From Corynebacterium tuberculostearicum (lineage in GTDB: Bacteria; Actinomycetota; Actinomycetes; Mycobacteriales; Mycobacteriaceae), in NCBI RefSeq assembly GCF_013408445.1, contig NZ_JACBZL010000001.1, positions 2,294,001-2,358,000 on the forward strand: 64,000 nt of DNA. The letters run 5' to 3'. This document shows positions 17,628 to 25,590 of the stretch, piece by piece (position 1 is the first letter of the stretch; the number at the start of each line of letters is the position of its first letter). The notes below the pieces were generated by a model. It was not told the origin of the DNA and ran no database searches. It saw nothing but the letters and a program-made list of their open reading frames with translations. A program made the translations under genes and the position numbers.

Positions 17628-17977
17628 AGGCCCCCACATTACTAGCGCACCCCGGTCAATGCGGAATGGAACGCTGCGGGGACGCGGTGCGGAAAATGAT
17701 TGGGTGGCAAATGCCACCACAGTGTGGGCGGTGCATAAAACCTGGGAATTCCTTGGGTGACACTAGGCCAAAGGGCCCTAATCTGGGGGTGGTTCCCACT
17801 GTAAACATTTAACGGTGCTGGGCAGGTGAGTGCCCATTATTGCACCTCAAGGTGGATAAAAGCATTAGAAAGATTTTCATTCAACTATTGATGTGTGCCC
17901 CGTAAGCCCTTATGATTGCCTGAGTCTTCATGAATGTTTCCCCTGATTTTTAACGATCTATTAAGGACGGTCTTCTG
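17628..17977. other. Divergent promoter region between accD and the secreted cluster
   Basis: 350 bp with no gene. It should drive accD-accE-maf leftward and the secreted-protein genes rightward. A small dyad TGGGCA/TGCCCA (17819-17836) lies near the middle. The right half is AT-rich and ends with AAGGACGG before the GTG start. No known operator is recognised. Confidence 0.4.
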
Positions 17978-19246
17978 GTGATTAAAAAGGGACTGCGTTT
18001 GCTCGCACCGCTCGCCGTAGCGGCTCTCTTCACGCCAGTGGCACACGCGGGAGATGTTCCCCCGATGCCGCAGGCATATCCCATTTCCAACCTCTACAAG
18101 AGCTGCAGTGCCGCCGGCGATAATGCAGAGCGCGAATGGCGCTTTGCAGAAACCGGCCGCCGCTACATGAGTGACGGCACCCTGCAGTTTAAAAACACCA
18201 CCAACCAAGAAGTGCCCTACACCGCCGAGGTAGAAACTGGTACCAATCACGAGATTGAAGCCAATTCCAAGGCCAAGCTGCCTTCCGGTTGGGACACCAC
18301 CGCTAAGTCCGATATCGGTCTGAAGATGACCAACGGCTGGCGCGATAAAGAAACCTTCGGCCCAGTGAAGCTGAAGCCGGGTGAGTCCTTCCGCGTCGAG
18401 TACGGCGTGATTGAAAAGGACTTCATCTCCATGTTCGTAGGCTGCAACGATGACCGCTTGGAAAATATCCCAGGCTCTAACGTCATCCGCGGTAAGGGCC
18501 CGGCCGAGCGCTACGCCTTTGCCTACATCATCAAGGCGGACGGCTCCGTGTCCGACCTGGCCATGGAAATTCCCTCCCGTTCCCCGGGTGCAAACTCCAA
18601 GCCGATCGAGGGTAACTACACCTCTGTATCCGGCCCGAGCCTAGAGAAGATCGCCGATCCGAAGAAGGATGAGATCATGCAGCCTTCTGCGGATCTGCAG
18701 CGCGATCCCTCCTGGCCTAAGGAAGGCGATAAGTGTGAAGCCAGCGATAGCTCCTGGTACCCGCTGGACATCACCGCTGTAAAGCCGACCTACCGCAAGG
18801 CTGGTTACTCCACGGACTTCCTCAACTGGTCCAAGGGTGACTACGAGTTTGCACCGGTAACTGACTTCGTCGTTGGCGCCGAGCACGCCCCATACACCAA
18901 CTGGCAGGGCAACCGCGGCGATATTCCGAAGGGCTGGCTGGAGTCCGTCGGTGCCGTAAAGCGCGCCTACATGCCGGTCGGCACCGAGCTTAAGCACGTC
19001 GACCTCAAGCCAGGCGAGCGCGTGCGTGTGGAGTATGGCACCACCATGACCCGCATCAACTACCGCGAGATTCACTGCGGCAAGAGCGGAAACTACGACC
19101 TCACCTCTAACTACAAGCAGACCTCCGCCCCGAGCGGCTTCTGGGCCGAGGCCAAGATCACCGATAAGGCCGGCAATACCCGCACCGAGGACGTCACTCC
19201 GGACGACTTCCGTGACCTGCCGGTTTCCACCCAAACCATCTACTAA
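17978..19246 (+). CDS. Secreted two-domain protein, first of a paralogous trio
   Basis: 422 residues with a clear signal peptide (MIKKGLRLLAPLAVAALF, cleavage after AHA). The mature part holds two related halves. Each has a single Cys at its start (KSCSAAGD and DKCEASDS), beta-rich alternating sequence, a proline/glycine turn followed by a hydrophobic strand (GPVKLKPGESFRVEYG and HVDLKPGERVRVEYG) and a second Cys soon after (VGCND and IHCGKSG). Both neighbours downstream carry one copy of the same layout. The GTG start follows AAGGACGG. Function unknown. The long polar central stretch framed by a 'GP-x-x-x-x-PG' strand is reminiscent of aerolysin/ETX-MTX2 beta pore-formers, which is inference only. 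Confidence 0.8.
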   Translation: MIKKGLRLLAPLAVAALFTPVAHAGDVPPMPQAYPISNLYKSCSAAGDNAEREWRFAETGRRYMSDGTLQFKNTTNQEVPYTAEVETGTNHEIEANSKAKLPSGWDTTAKSDIGLKMTNGWRDKETFGPVKLKPGESFRVEYGVIEKDFISMFVGCNDDRLENIPGSNVIRGKGPAERYAFAYIIKADGSVSDLAMEIPSRSPGANSKPIEGNYTSVSGPSLEKIADPKKDEIMQPSADLQRDPSWPKEGDKCEASDSSWYPLDITAVKPTYRKAGYSTDFLNWSKGDYEFAPVTDFVVGAEHAPYTNWQGNRGDIPKGWLESVGAVKRAYMPVGTELKHVDLKPGERVRVEYGTTMTRINYREIHCGKSGNYDLTSNYKQTSAPSGFWAEAKITDKAGNTRTEDVTPDDFRDLPVSTQTIY

Positions 19247-19278
19247 ACCCCACCACACCTACACAAGGAGAAAGTTCC

Positions 19279-19851
19279 ATGTTCAAGTCCAAGATTGCTT
19301 CTACCACCGCGGCTCTTGCCGTTGCTTCCGGCCTCATCTTCGCTCCGGCCGCTAACGCCCTGCCGCAGCGCGACCTCGGCCCGGCCAACCCGACCACCAT
19401 CGGTGAGCGTTGCTCCAACCCGGGCGACACCGGCCAGACCGTTGACATCAAGCGCACCTACTTCGATGGCTCCGCCGGTTCCTGGACCGTGTCCAACTAC
19501 AACGATGAGCCGCTGCCCGTTACCCGTTCTATCAAGGAAACCAAAACCAAGACCTGGAATGTTTCCGCCGGCGTTGACTTCAAGCTGATGGACCTCATCA
19601 ACTTCACCTTCTCCTCCAGCTACACCGATAGCCAGTCCTACGAGGTAGGCGAGCAGGTTGGTCCGTACAACATCGCTCCGGGCAAGACCGCCGTCCTGCG
19701 CGCCGGCTGGGTTGTCTCTGACTTCGAGGGCCAGAAGACCGTGTGCGGCTCCGACCACAAGTGGCAGGCCAACGGCGGCACCTTCACCGCCACCCTGCCG
19801 AAGGAGCGCCACATCGAGGTCTCCACCCGCGATAACAACGATTGGGGCTAA
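19279..19851 (+). CDS. Secreted single-domain protein, second of the trio
   Basis: 190 residues, signal peptide KIASTTAALAVASGLIFAPA with cleavage after ANA. The mature part has one Cys near the start (GERCSNPGD) and one late (KTVCGSD), presumably a disulfide. Between them is a Ser/Thr-rich amphipathic stretch (SIKETKTKTWNVSAGVDF, then NFTFSSSYTDSQSYEVG) followed by VGPYNIAPGKTAVLRAGW. Alternating polar/non-polar residues over about 40 positions suit a membrane-inserting or fibrous beta hairpin. A good AAGGAGA precedes the ATG. It lies 32 bases after the first gene and is coupled to the third. Confidence 0.8.
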   Translation: MFKSKIASTTAALAVASGLIFAPAANALPQRDLGPANPTTIGERCSNPGDTGQTVDIKRTYFDGSAGSWTVSNYNDEPLPVTRSIKETKTKTWNVSAGVDFKLMDLINFTFSSSYTDSQSYEVGEQVGPYNIAPGKTAVLRAGWVVSDFEGQKTVCGSDHKWQANGGTFTATLPKERHIEVSTRDNNDWG

Positions 19852-19853
19852 AC

Positions 19854-20432
19854 GTGAGCAAGACGTCCATCGCTAGCGCCCTCGCGGCGCTGAGCCTGGT
19901 GGCCGCTCCTGTTGCCCACGCCGCTGATTTCGGTGGGGACTTTGAGCTGCCCCAGCGCTGGAACGACGACTACAAGCCAGGCACGCATTGCTCGACGCCA
20001 GGTGAAAACGGCACCTACGTCACCGCAAAGCGCCGCTGGTTCAAGCAGACCGACGCTACTAGCGTGGCAAACCGCAACGCCGAGGAAGTACCGGTCAAGC
20101 ACACTGTTACCCAGGCTCGCACGCAGACCATCGAGGTCTCCGGATCCGTTGAGGGCACCGGCGAGCTGGCCAAGGTGCTGACCAAGACCTATGGCTTCAA
20201 CTACGTCAGCGAGCAGCACTGGAAGCTAAACCAGGTGGTTGGCCCGTACACCTTGCCTGCGAACTCGCAGGGCAAGCTGGTATGGGGCTTTACCATGCTC
20301 GACACTGACGGTCAGGACGTGCGCTGCAACTCCGACCAGCAGTGGGAAGCCCAGGGCAAGCCGTATTCGGCTTCTGTGCCAGAAGCGCGCTACTCCGAGC
20401 TGCGCCTCGAAGACGCGCCTGAGTGGAACTAG
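19854..20432 (+). CDS. Secreted single-domain protein, third of the trio
   Basis: 192 residues from a GTG two bases after the previous stop, so it is translationally coupled. Signal peptide SKTSIASALAALSLVAAPVA, cleavage after AHA. It aligns with the second protein along its length: LPQR near the mature start, HCSTPGENG against RCSNPGDTG, VGPYTLPANSQGKLVWGF against VGPYNIAPGKTAVLRAGW, DVRCNSDQQWEAQG against KTVCGSDHKWQANG. It carries the same paired Cys. The middle differs most. A strong terminator ends the unit. Function unknown. Confidence 0.8.
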   Translation: MSKTSIASALAALSLVAAPVAHAADFGGDFELPQRWNDDYKPGTHCSTPGENGTYVTAKRRWFKQTDATSVANRNAEEVPVKHTVTQARTQTIEVSGSVEGTGELAKVLTKTYGFNYVSEQHWKLNQVVGPYTLPANSQGKLVWGFTMLDTDGQDVRCNSDQQWEAQGKPYSASVPEARYSELRLEDAPEWN

Positions 20433-20447
20433 GCCACCACAACTATT

Positions 20448-20488
20448 AAGCGCCCTGTCGGCCCATAAGGACCGACAGGGCGCTTTTC
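20448..20488 (+). terminator. Terminator of the secreted trio
   Basis: Perfect 14-bp stem AAGCGCCCTGTCGG / CCGACAGGGCGCTT, ten-base loop, then TTC. It sits between convergent units and may serve both. Confidence 0.9.
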
Positions 20489-20544
20489 TCTGTGGGTTGC
20501 GCAGTGCGCCAGTAGGAGAGGAGGCTGCAGCTGCGCGCTCAGGC

Positions 20545-22035
20545 TTAGGCTGGCAGCCAGGCGTAGCCGTACGGCCCGAGCTCTACTGGGCCCAGGTCGA
20601 TGGAGCGATCGCTGAAGTTGTGCAGGCACAGCAGATCGCCGCGTTGATAGCCAAGGACGGCTTCCTCGCCCGTCTCGACCGGCTCGCACGGAGCGGTGCC
20701 GAGATCCGGATGGGCATGGCGCTCGGCAATCATGGAGCGAACGGTGTTGAGCAACGAGGTGGCGTCATCAAGCTGGGCGGCCACGGAGGTACCTCCCACA
20801 ATCGGAAGGCGGGAAGGTGCTTTGGTGCTGAAACCAGAGTGCTCGGAATCGTCCCACTGCATTGGGGTGCGCACCGCATAGCGGTCTGGGAGCGTGGTGT
20901 CATCGAGCATGCCAATCTCATCGCCGTAGTAGATAAACGGTGCGCCCGGCAGGGTCATCAGCAGCGAGAACATGAGCTCCACCTTGCGGCGATCACCGTT
21001 CATCAGCGGCATCAGCCGGCGGGCAATGCCCACATGGGCGCGCATTTCATCATCGGGGAGGAAAGCCTCATACATTAGCTCGCGCACGTCATCGTCCACC
21101 ATCTCCAGGGTGAGCTCATCGTGGTTGCGCAGGAAGGTACCCCATTGGCAGCCATCCGGCAGGGCGGGTAGTTCGTCGAGGATGGAGTAGACCGGGGTGG
21201 CGTCGGCAAGCGCCAATGCTTGGTACAACCGCGGCATAACCGGGAAGTTGAAGACCATGTGGAAGCGCTCACCCTTGCCATAGAACTGCATGGTCTCGGC
21301 CGGAGGCTGGTTGGCCTCCGCGATGAGCACCGCGTCCGGGTAGTGGGTGTCCATGAAGGAGCGAATCTTCTCCACAAACTCAATTGTTTCCGGCAGGGAC
21401 TCGCCACCCAGACCATCGCGTTCAAAGAGGTAAGCAATAGCATCAAGGCGCAGGCCGTCCAACCCCTTGTCCATCCAGAAGGACAAGATCTTGAACACCT
21501 CCTCCTGCACGGCCGGGTTATCGTAGTTCAAATCCGGCTGGTGGGAGTAGAAGCGGTGGAAGTAGTACTGGCCGCGCTGGTCATCCCAGGTCCAATTGGA
21601 GGTTTCCACGTCGGTGAAAATGACACGGATTTCGGGGTAGCGCTCTGGATCATCGCCCCACACATAGAAATCGCCATAGGGACCGGTGGGATCGGTGCGG
21701 GAGGCCTGGAACCACGGGTGGTCGGAGCTGGTGTGATTGAGCGCCAAATCCGTCATAATGCGCATGCCGCGGCCGTGCAGCTGCGCAATGAGCTCTTCAA
21801 AGTCTTCCATCGTGCCGTAATCCGGATGGATGGAGTAGTAGTCCGCGATATCGTAGCCATCATCGCGCAAGGGGCTGGCATAAAACGGCGAGAGCCACAG
21901 GCAGTCCACGCCGAGCCACTGCAAGTAATCCAGCTTATCGATGACCCCACGCAGCGTGCCTACCTCCTTATCCCCATCGGCCTTAAACGAGCCGACGAGC
22001 GCCTGATAGAAGACGGCATTGTGGTACCAGCTCAT
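20545..22035 (-). CDS. GH13 glycosidase, trehalose synthase (TreS)-like
   Basis: 496 residues, an alpha-amylase-fold enzyme. GH13 regions visible are LALNH (region I), GLRLDAIAYLFERDG (region II, nucleophile Asp), VLIAEAN (region III, acid Glu) and FLRNHDELTLE (region IV, Asp). The stretches FYSHQPDLNYDNPAVQEE, HMVFNFPVMPRLYQAL and DRYAVRTPMQWDD follow trehalose synthase (maltose-trehalose isomerase) very closely. It is shorter than mycobacterial TreS (about 600), and an alpha-glucosidase role is possible. The ATG at 22033-22035 follows AAAGGACC and overlaps the small membrane gene (ATGA). It is the last gene of the sugar importer operon, which supports trehalose or maltose as substrate. Confidence 0.85.
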   Translation of the reverse strand: MSWYHNAVFYQALVGSFKADGDKEVGTLRGVIDKLDYLQWLGVDCLWLSPFYASPLRDDGYDIADYYSIHPDYGTMEDFEELIAQLHGRGMRIMTDLALNHTSSDHPWFQASRTDPTGPYGDFYVWGDDPERYPEIRVIFTDVETSNWTWDDQRGQYYFHRFYSHQPDLNYDNPAVQEEVFKILSFWMDKGLDGLRLDAIAYLFERDGLGGESLPETIEFVEKIRSFMDTHYPDAVLIAEANQPPAETMQFYGKGERFHMVFNFPVMPRLYQALALADATPVYSILDELPALPDGCQWGTFLRNHDELTLEMVDDDVRELMYEAFLPDDEMRAHVGIARRLMPLMNGDRRKVELMFSLLMTLPGAPFIYYGDEIGMLDDTTLPDRYAVRTPMQWDDSEHSGFSTKAPSRLPIVGGTSVAAQLDDATSLLNTVRSMIAERHAHPDLGTAPCEPVETGEEAVLGYQRGDLLCLHNFSDRSIDLGPVELGPYGYAWLPA

Positions 22036-22217
22036 GAGAGGTCCTTTCTTTTCGCCCGCCAGGTCAGATAGGTAAGGAGACACAGGGCACCGGCAAGAAG
22101 GCCGGGCCAGAGGGCGGGGGAGTCGTGGAAGAGATTGAGTACAGCTTGAATAACCGCGAGGACGCTAAAGAAACCGAGGAAACCTAAGGCGGTATCCCAC
22201 AGCATGGCCCGGCGCAT
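22032..22217 (-). CDS. Small two-helix membrane protein in the sugar importer operon
   Basis: 61 residues: two hydrophobic helices (ALGFLGFFSVLAVIQAVLNL and ALWPGLLAGALCLLTYLTW) joined by a short loop, with a basic tail RAKRKDLS. Its start overlaps the stop of the permease (TAATG) and its stop overlaps the GH13 start (ATGA), so it is firmly part of the operon. A small membrane protein of unknown role is also described among the trehalose uptake (tus) genes of C. glutamicum. This may be its counterpart, judged by context only. Confidence 0.8.
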   Translation of the reverse strand: MRRAMLWDTALGFLGFFSVLAVIQAVLNLFHDSPALWPGLLAGALCLLTYLTWRAKRKDLS

Positions 22218-23038
22218 TAGGCCTTGACACCGCCCGCGGTCAGTCCGGCGACGATGCGGTGCTGGAAGATGAGCACCATGATGACCAATGGAATGGTCAC
22301 CAACGCGCCGGCGGCCATGGTGGCGGCATAGGGGTACTCGAAAGCAGACGGGCCGGAAAATCGTGCGATGGCTACGGTCACCGGCTCGGTATCGGTGGTA
22401 GAGAGCTGCTTGGCCAGCATGAACTCATTCCAGGTGGTGATAAAGGCGATGATCGCGGTGGTAAATAGCGCCGGCGCCGCCAGAGGGAGGAGGATGAGGC
22501 GGAAAGCCTGGGAGCGCGAGGCACCATCCACCCGGGCTGCTTCTTCTAGTTCCCAAGGCAGCTGGCGGAAGAAGCTCAGCAGTGTATAAACCGTCAGCGG
22601 AAGCGCAAAGGAAATATTGGGGATGATCATTGCGCGGTAGGTGCCAATCCATTCCAGGTTGCCAAAGAGCTGGAACAGTGGCGTGACCAAGGCAATGGCC
22701 GGGAACATGGAGGCAGCCAGAATAATGCCGGTCACGATTCCTTTCCCCGGGAAGTCATAGCGGGAGAGTGCATAGGCGGTAAAGACGCCGATGAGCACGG
22801 CCACAGCGGTGGTAACCAGGGAGATAAGTAGCGAGTTTCCCAGCGCGGCCAGGAAGTCATTTCCCTTGTCGGTAGCCAAGGCATCGCGGAAATTATCCAG
22901 CGTGACGTGGGTGGGCCACGGGGTGGTATCGAAGGTGAATCGCTGATCCCGCAGCGCTGTCACCAGCATCCAGTAAAAGGGCGCGAGACCCCAGAACATG
23001 ATGAAGACGATGCCGGCGTAGTGTCCGAATTTACGCAT
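22217..23038 (-). CDS. Sugar ABC transporter permease, MalG/SugB type (trehalose importer, inferred)
   Basis: 273 residues with six transmembrane segments. The coupling loop EEAARVDGASRSQAFRLILLPLAAPAL is the EAA motif of CUT1 carbohydrate importers. It pairs with the MalF-type permease whose stop overlaps its start at 23038. Importers of this layout near birA/purK in C. glutamicum take up trehalose (TusFGK2-E), and mycobacterial SugB is the counterpart, but maltose or another alpha-glucoside cannot be excluded. Confidence 0.92.
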   Translation of the reverse strand: MRKFGHYAGIVFIMFWGLAPFYWMLVTALRDQRFTFDTTPWPTHVTLDNFRDALATDKGNDFLAALGNSLLISLVTTAVAVLIGVFTAYALSRYDFPGKGIVTGIILAASMFPAIALVTPLFQLFGNLEWIGTYRAMIIPNISFALPLTVYTLLSFFRQLPWELEEAARVDGASRSQAFRLILLPLAAPALFTTAIIAFITTWNEFMLAKQLSTTDTEPVTVAIARFSGPSAFEYPYAATMAAGALVTIPLVIMVLIFQHRIVAGLTAGGVKA

Positions 23039-24042
23039 TATTTAGCTGCCTTCCTGCCGGAGACATCCGCGCCAAGGAAGCGGATGAGGATAAAGGCGAC
23101 GACGAAGATAAGAAGGAAAATAAGGGTGGAAAGCGCGGAGGCGGAGTTGAAATTACCTTGGCGCATATCCTCTACCACCAGCTGGGAGATGGTCGCGGTG
23201 GGGGAGTTGGAGGAGCTAGAAATCATGATGACCGGAAGGTCATACATGCGCAGCGCGTCCAAGGTGCGGAAGAGTACGGCCACCATGAGCGCCGGGCGCA
23301 CTAGCGGGAGGGTGATGCGGAAGAAAGTCTGGATACGGTTAGCACCATCCACGCGGGCGGCATCGTAAACGTCCTTGGGAATCATCTGCAGGCCGGCCAG
23401 GATGAGCAGCGCCATGAATGGTGCTGTCTTCCATACGTCCGCGATGATGACGGCCAAGCGGGCGTAGAACGGGTCCGTGGTCCACGCGATCTGTGCACCG
23501 AGCAACGAGTTGACGATGCCCTCTGGGGCAAACATGAACTGCCAAAGCTTAGCCGTGACGGCCGTAGGAATGGCCCAAGGAATGAGCACCGCCGCACGGA
23601 CTAGGCCGCGGCCGCGGTACTCACCATTCATAATGAGCGCCATCAGCATGCCCAGGATGGTCTCCAGCAGCACGGTAACGATGGTGAAAAAGAGCGTAAT
23701 CTTTACCGCCGGCCAAAAATCCGTGGCGATAACGCCCGGCGGGCAGGTAGAAATCTGACCAGTGCCGGAAACGCACCGGTTATTAATCCAGTACAGGTAA
23801 TTTTCCAGCCCGGCAAAGCCGCCCTCCTCAAAAAGCCCCGTTTGCGGGTTGAGCTGCCTATTGCCTTGGAAGGACAGGACAATGGCGCGGATGATGGGGT
23901 AGCCGATGATGACGGCGAGCACGATGAGCGCCGGAGCAATCAGCCCGGCCACGCGTCCATAATTCTTGCGCTGGGGCTTCGGCGCGCTTGCCGACGCCCC
24001 CTTCGGCGCCCCCTTGGACGCAGTCGGCGAAGCTATAGCCAC
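23038..24042 (-). CDS. Sugar ABC transporter permease, MalF/SugA type
   Basis: 334 residues, with a Ser/Ala/Lys-rich cytoplasmic start (SKGAPKGASASAPKPQRK) and seven to eight hydrophobic helices. The EAA-type loop is YDAARVDGANRIQTFFRITLPLVRPAL. A periplasm-facing insertion with Cys pairs (NNRCVSGTGQISTCPPG) follows the first helix. It is separated from the upstream binding-protein gene by a hairpin, which would favour higher levels of the binding protein. Confidence 0.92.
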   Translation of the reverse strand: MAIASPTASKGAPKGASASAPKPQRKNYGRVAGLIAPALIVLAVIIGYPIIRAIVLSFQGNRQLNPQTGLFEEGGFAGLENYLYWINNRCVSGTGQISTCPPGVIATDFWPAVKITLFFTIVTVLLETILGMLMALIMNGEYRGRGLVRAAVLIPWAIPTAVTAKLWQFMFAPEGIVNSLLGAQIAWTTDPFYARLAVIIADVWKTAPFMALLILAGLQMIPKDVYDAARVDGANRIQTFFRITLPLVRPALMVAVLFRTLDALRMYDLPVIMISSSSNSPTATISQLVVEDMRQGNFNSASALSTLIFLLIFVVAFILIRFLGADVSGRKAAK

Positions 24043-24119
24043 GCTGGACCGCCTTTCTGTTCAAGAAATGCTAAGTATTGGCTAGATTCTATCCCCATTA
24101 GGGGAGTGAAAACCACAAA

Positions 24120-24153
24120 GGGTGAGGCGGCGGGGTGTCCGCCTACCTCACCC
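24120..24153 (-). terminator. Hairpin between binding-protein and permease genes
   Basis: GGGTGAGG...CCTCACCC with CGG/CCG pairing inside and a bulge. It follows the binding-protein stop by about 12 bases. It probably acts as a partial terminator or RNA stabiliser that sets the ratio of binding protein to permease. Confidence 0.55.
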
Positions 24154-24164
24154 GGATTGGGCGT

Positions 24165-25415
24165 TTAGCCCTGGGAAGCCGATTCGATGGCTGCCTTCAT
24201 ATCGGCGGTGGCATCATCCACCGACTTGCCATCCGTCAATGCAGCGTAGGCATTGTCTTGGATGGCCTTAGAAATTGCCGAGTAGAACGGGGAAACTGGG
24301 CGCGGTGCCGCATTCTCCAGAGATTCCTTGAGTGCCGGCAGGTACGGGAATTCCTGCTGCAGCTGTGGGTCATCGTAGATGGAAGCCAAGACCGGCGGGA
24401 AGGACTGCTCCGCAAAGGACTTCTGGTTGTCCTCGTTGATGATGAACTTCATAAAGTCGAGCGCGGTGCCCTTATTCTTGGAGTTGATATTGATGCCGTT
24501 GTTATAGCCGCCCAGTGTGGACACCCCTACGCCGTCCTTGCCCAGCGGGGCCTGAACCTCGACGTCAACGCCGGCATCAACCGCGTTGGAGTACATATAT
24601 GGCCAGTTCATGGCGAAGGCGGTCTTGCCCTCAGTAAAGGCCATATTGGTTTCTTCCTCGGTAGCGGCGGTGGAGTCCTTGGAAATGGTCTCCTCCTTGT
24701 AGGCATCCACCATGGCCTGCAGGCCGTCCTTGGCCTCCTTGGAATCCACGGTCACGTTGCCGTCCTTATCCAAGACGGAGCCGCCCCAGCCTTCCATAAA
24801 GTCAGCGGTGTTGAGTGCCAAGCCCTCGTACTGCTTGAACTGGGTGGTCAGGCAGTCCTTGCCCTTGTCCAGTGCCTCGCACGCGGACTTAAGATCCGCA
24901 AACTTCTCTGGTGCCTTATCTGCGAGCTCGGTATTGCGGAAAAGTAGCTGTCCGTTAGTGTTTTGCGGCAGCGCGTAGAGCACATCGTTATAGGTGGCAG
25001 ACTCCACGGTCGCCGGCAAGAGCTCATCCGTATCGGTTTCAAAGTCACCATTGAGCGGCTGGAGCCACTGGTTGGCGGCGAACTCCGCGGTCCACACTAC
25101 GTCGAGGGCCATGACATCGTAGTCATCGCTGCCTGCCTGCAGGGACTGCACCAGGGTTTCGCGCTGGGCGTCGGCCTCGCCGGCCAGCTCCTTGAGCGTG
25201 ACCTTCTCGTCTGGGTGCTGCTCGTTCCACTTCTCGATGATGGGGGTCACCTTGTCCGTGTCATTTTTGCCCATGGCAAAGGTGATGGGGCCGCGCGCAT
25301 CCGCGCCGCCCTCAGAGGAACCGCCCGCCGCGGAATCGGAGGAGGAAGAAGAGCAGCCGGCCAGTGCCAAGACTGCGGTAGTCGCAACGGTGGTGCGAAG
25401 CAGGAATTTCTTCAT
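24165..25415 (-). CDS. Sugar-binding lipoprotein of the ABC importer (LpqY/TusE-like)
   Basis: 416 residues. Signal peptide KKFLLRTTVATTAVLALAGC ends in lipobox LAGC, followed by a Ser/Gly linker. The body has the class I sugar-binding pattern (ITFAMGKNDTDKVTPIIEKW, then AFTEGKTAFAMNWPYMY and VSTLGGYNNGINI). It delivers sugar to the MalF/MalG-type permeases downstream. The ATG at 25413-25415 follows AAAGGTGA. The alternative GTG three codons upstream lies inside that ribosome site and is rejected. Confidence 0.92.
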   Translation of the reverse strand: MKKFLLRTTVATTAVLALAGCSSSSSDSAAGGSSEGGADARGPITFAMGKNDTDKVTPIIEKWNEQHPDEKVTLKELAGEADAQRETLVQSLQAGSDDYDVMALDVVWTAEFAANQWLQPLNGDFETDTDELLPATVESATYNDVLYALPQNTNGQLLFRNTELADKAPEKFADLKSACEALDKGKDCLTTQFKQYEGLALNTADFMEGWGGSVLDKDGNVTVDSKEAKDGLQAMVDAYKEETISKDSTAATEEETNMAFTEGKTAFAMNWPYMYSNAVDAGVDVEVQAPLGKDGVGVSTLGGYNNGININSKNKGTALDFMKFIINEDNQKSFAEQSFPPVLASIYDDPQLQQEFPYLPALKESLENAAPRPVSPFYSAISKAIQDNAYAALTDGKSVDDATADMKAAIESASQG

Positions 25416-25590
25416 GGAATTCACCTTTCGGAAAACTTTCGGTTCTTTAAACCTAAAATACGGAAACCAAAAGGTGGATAATTTTGGCCTATTTAACTCT
25501 AAACGGGGGTAGAAAAGGGGCTGTGGGTGGCGGGGGCGCGTACCTGCGTCCCCGAGCCCAGCGTTCTCCGCGGCTTAGCCTCCGCTAGAA

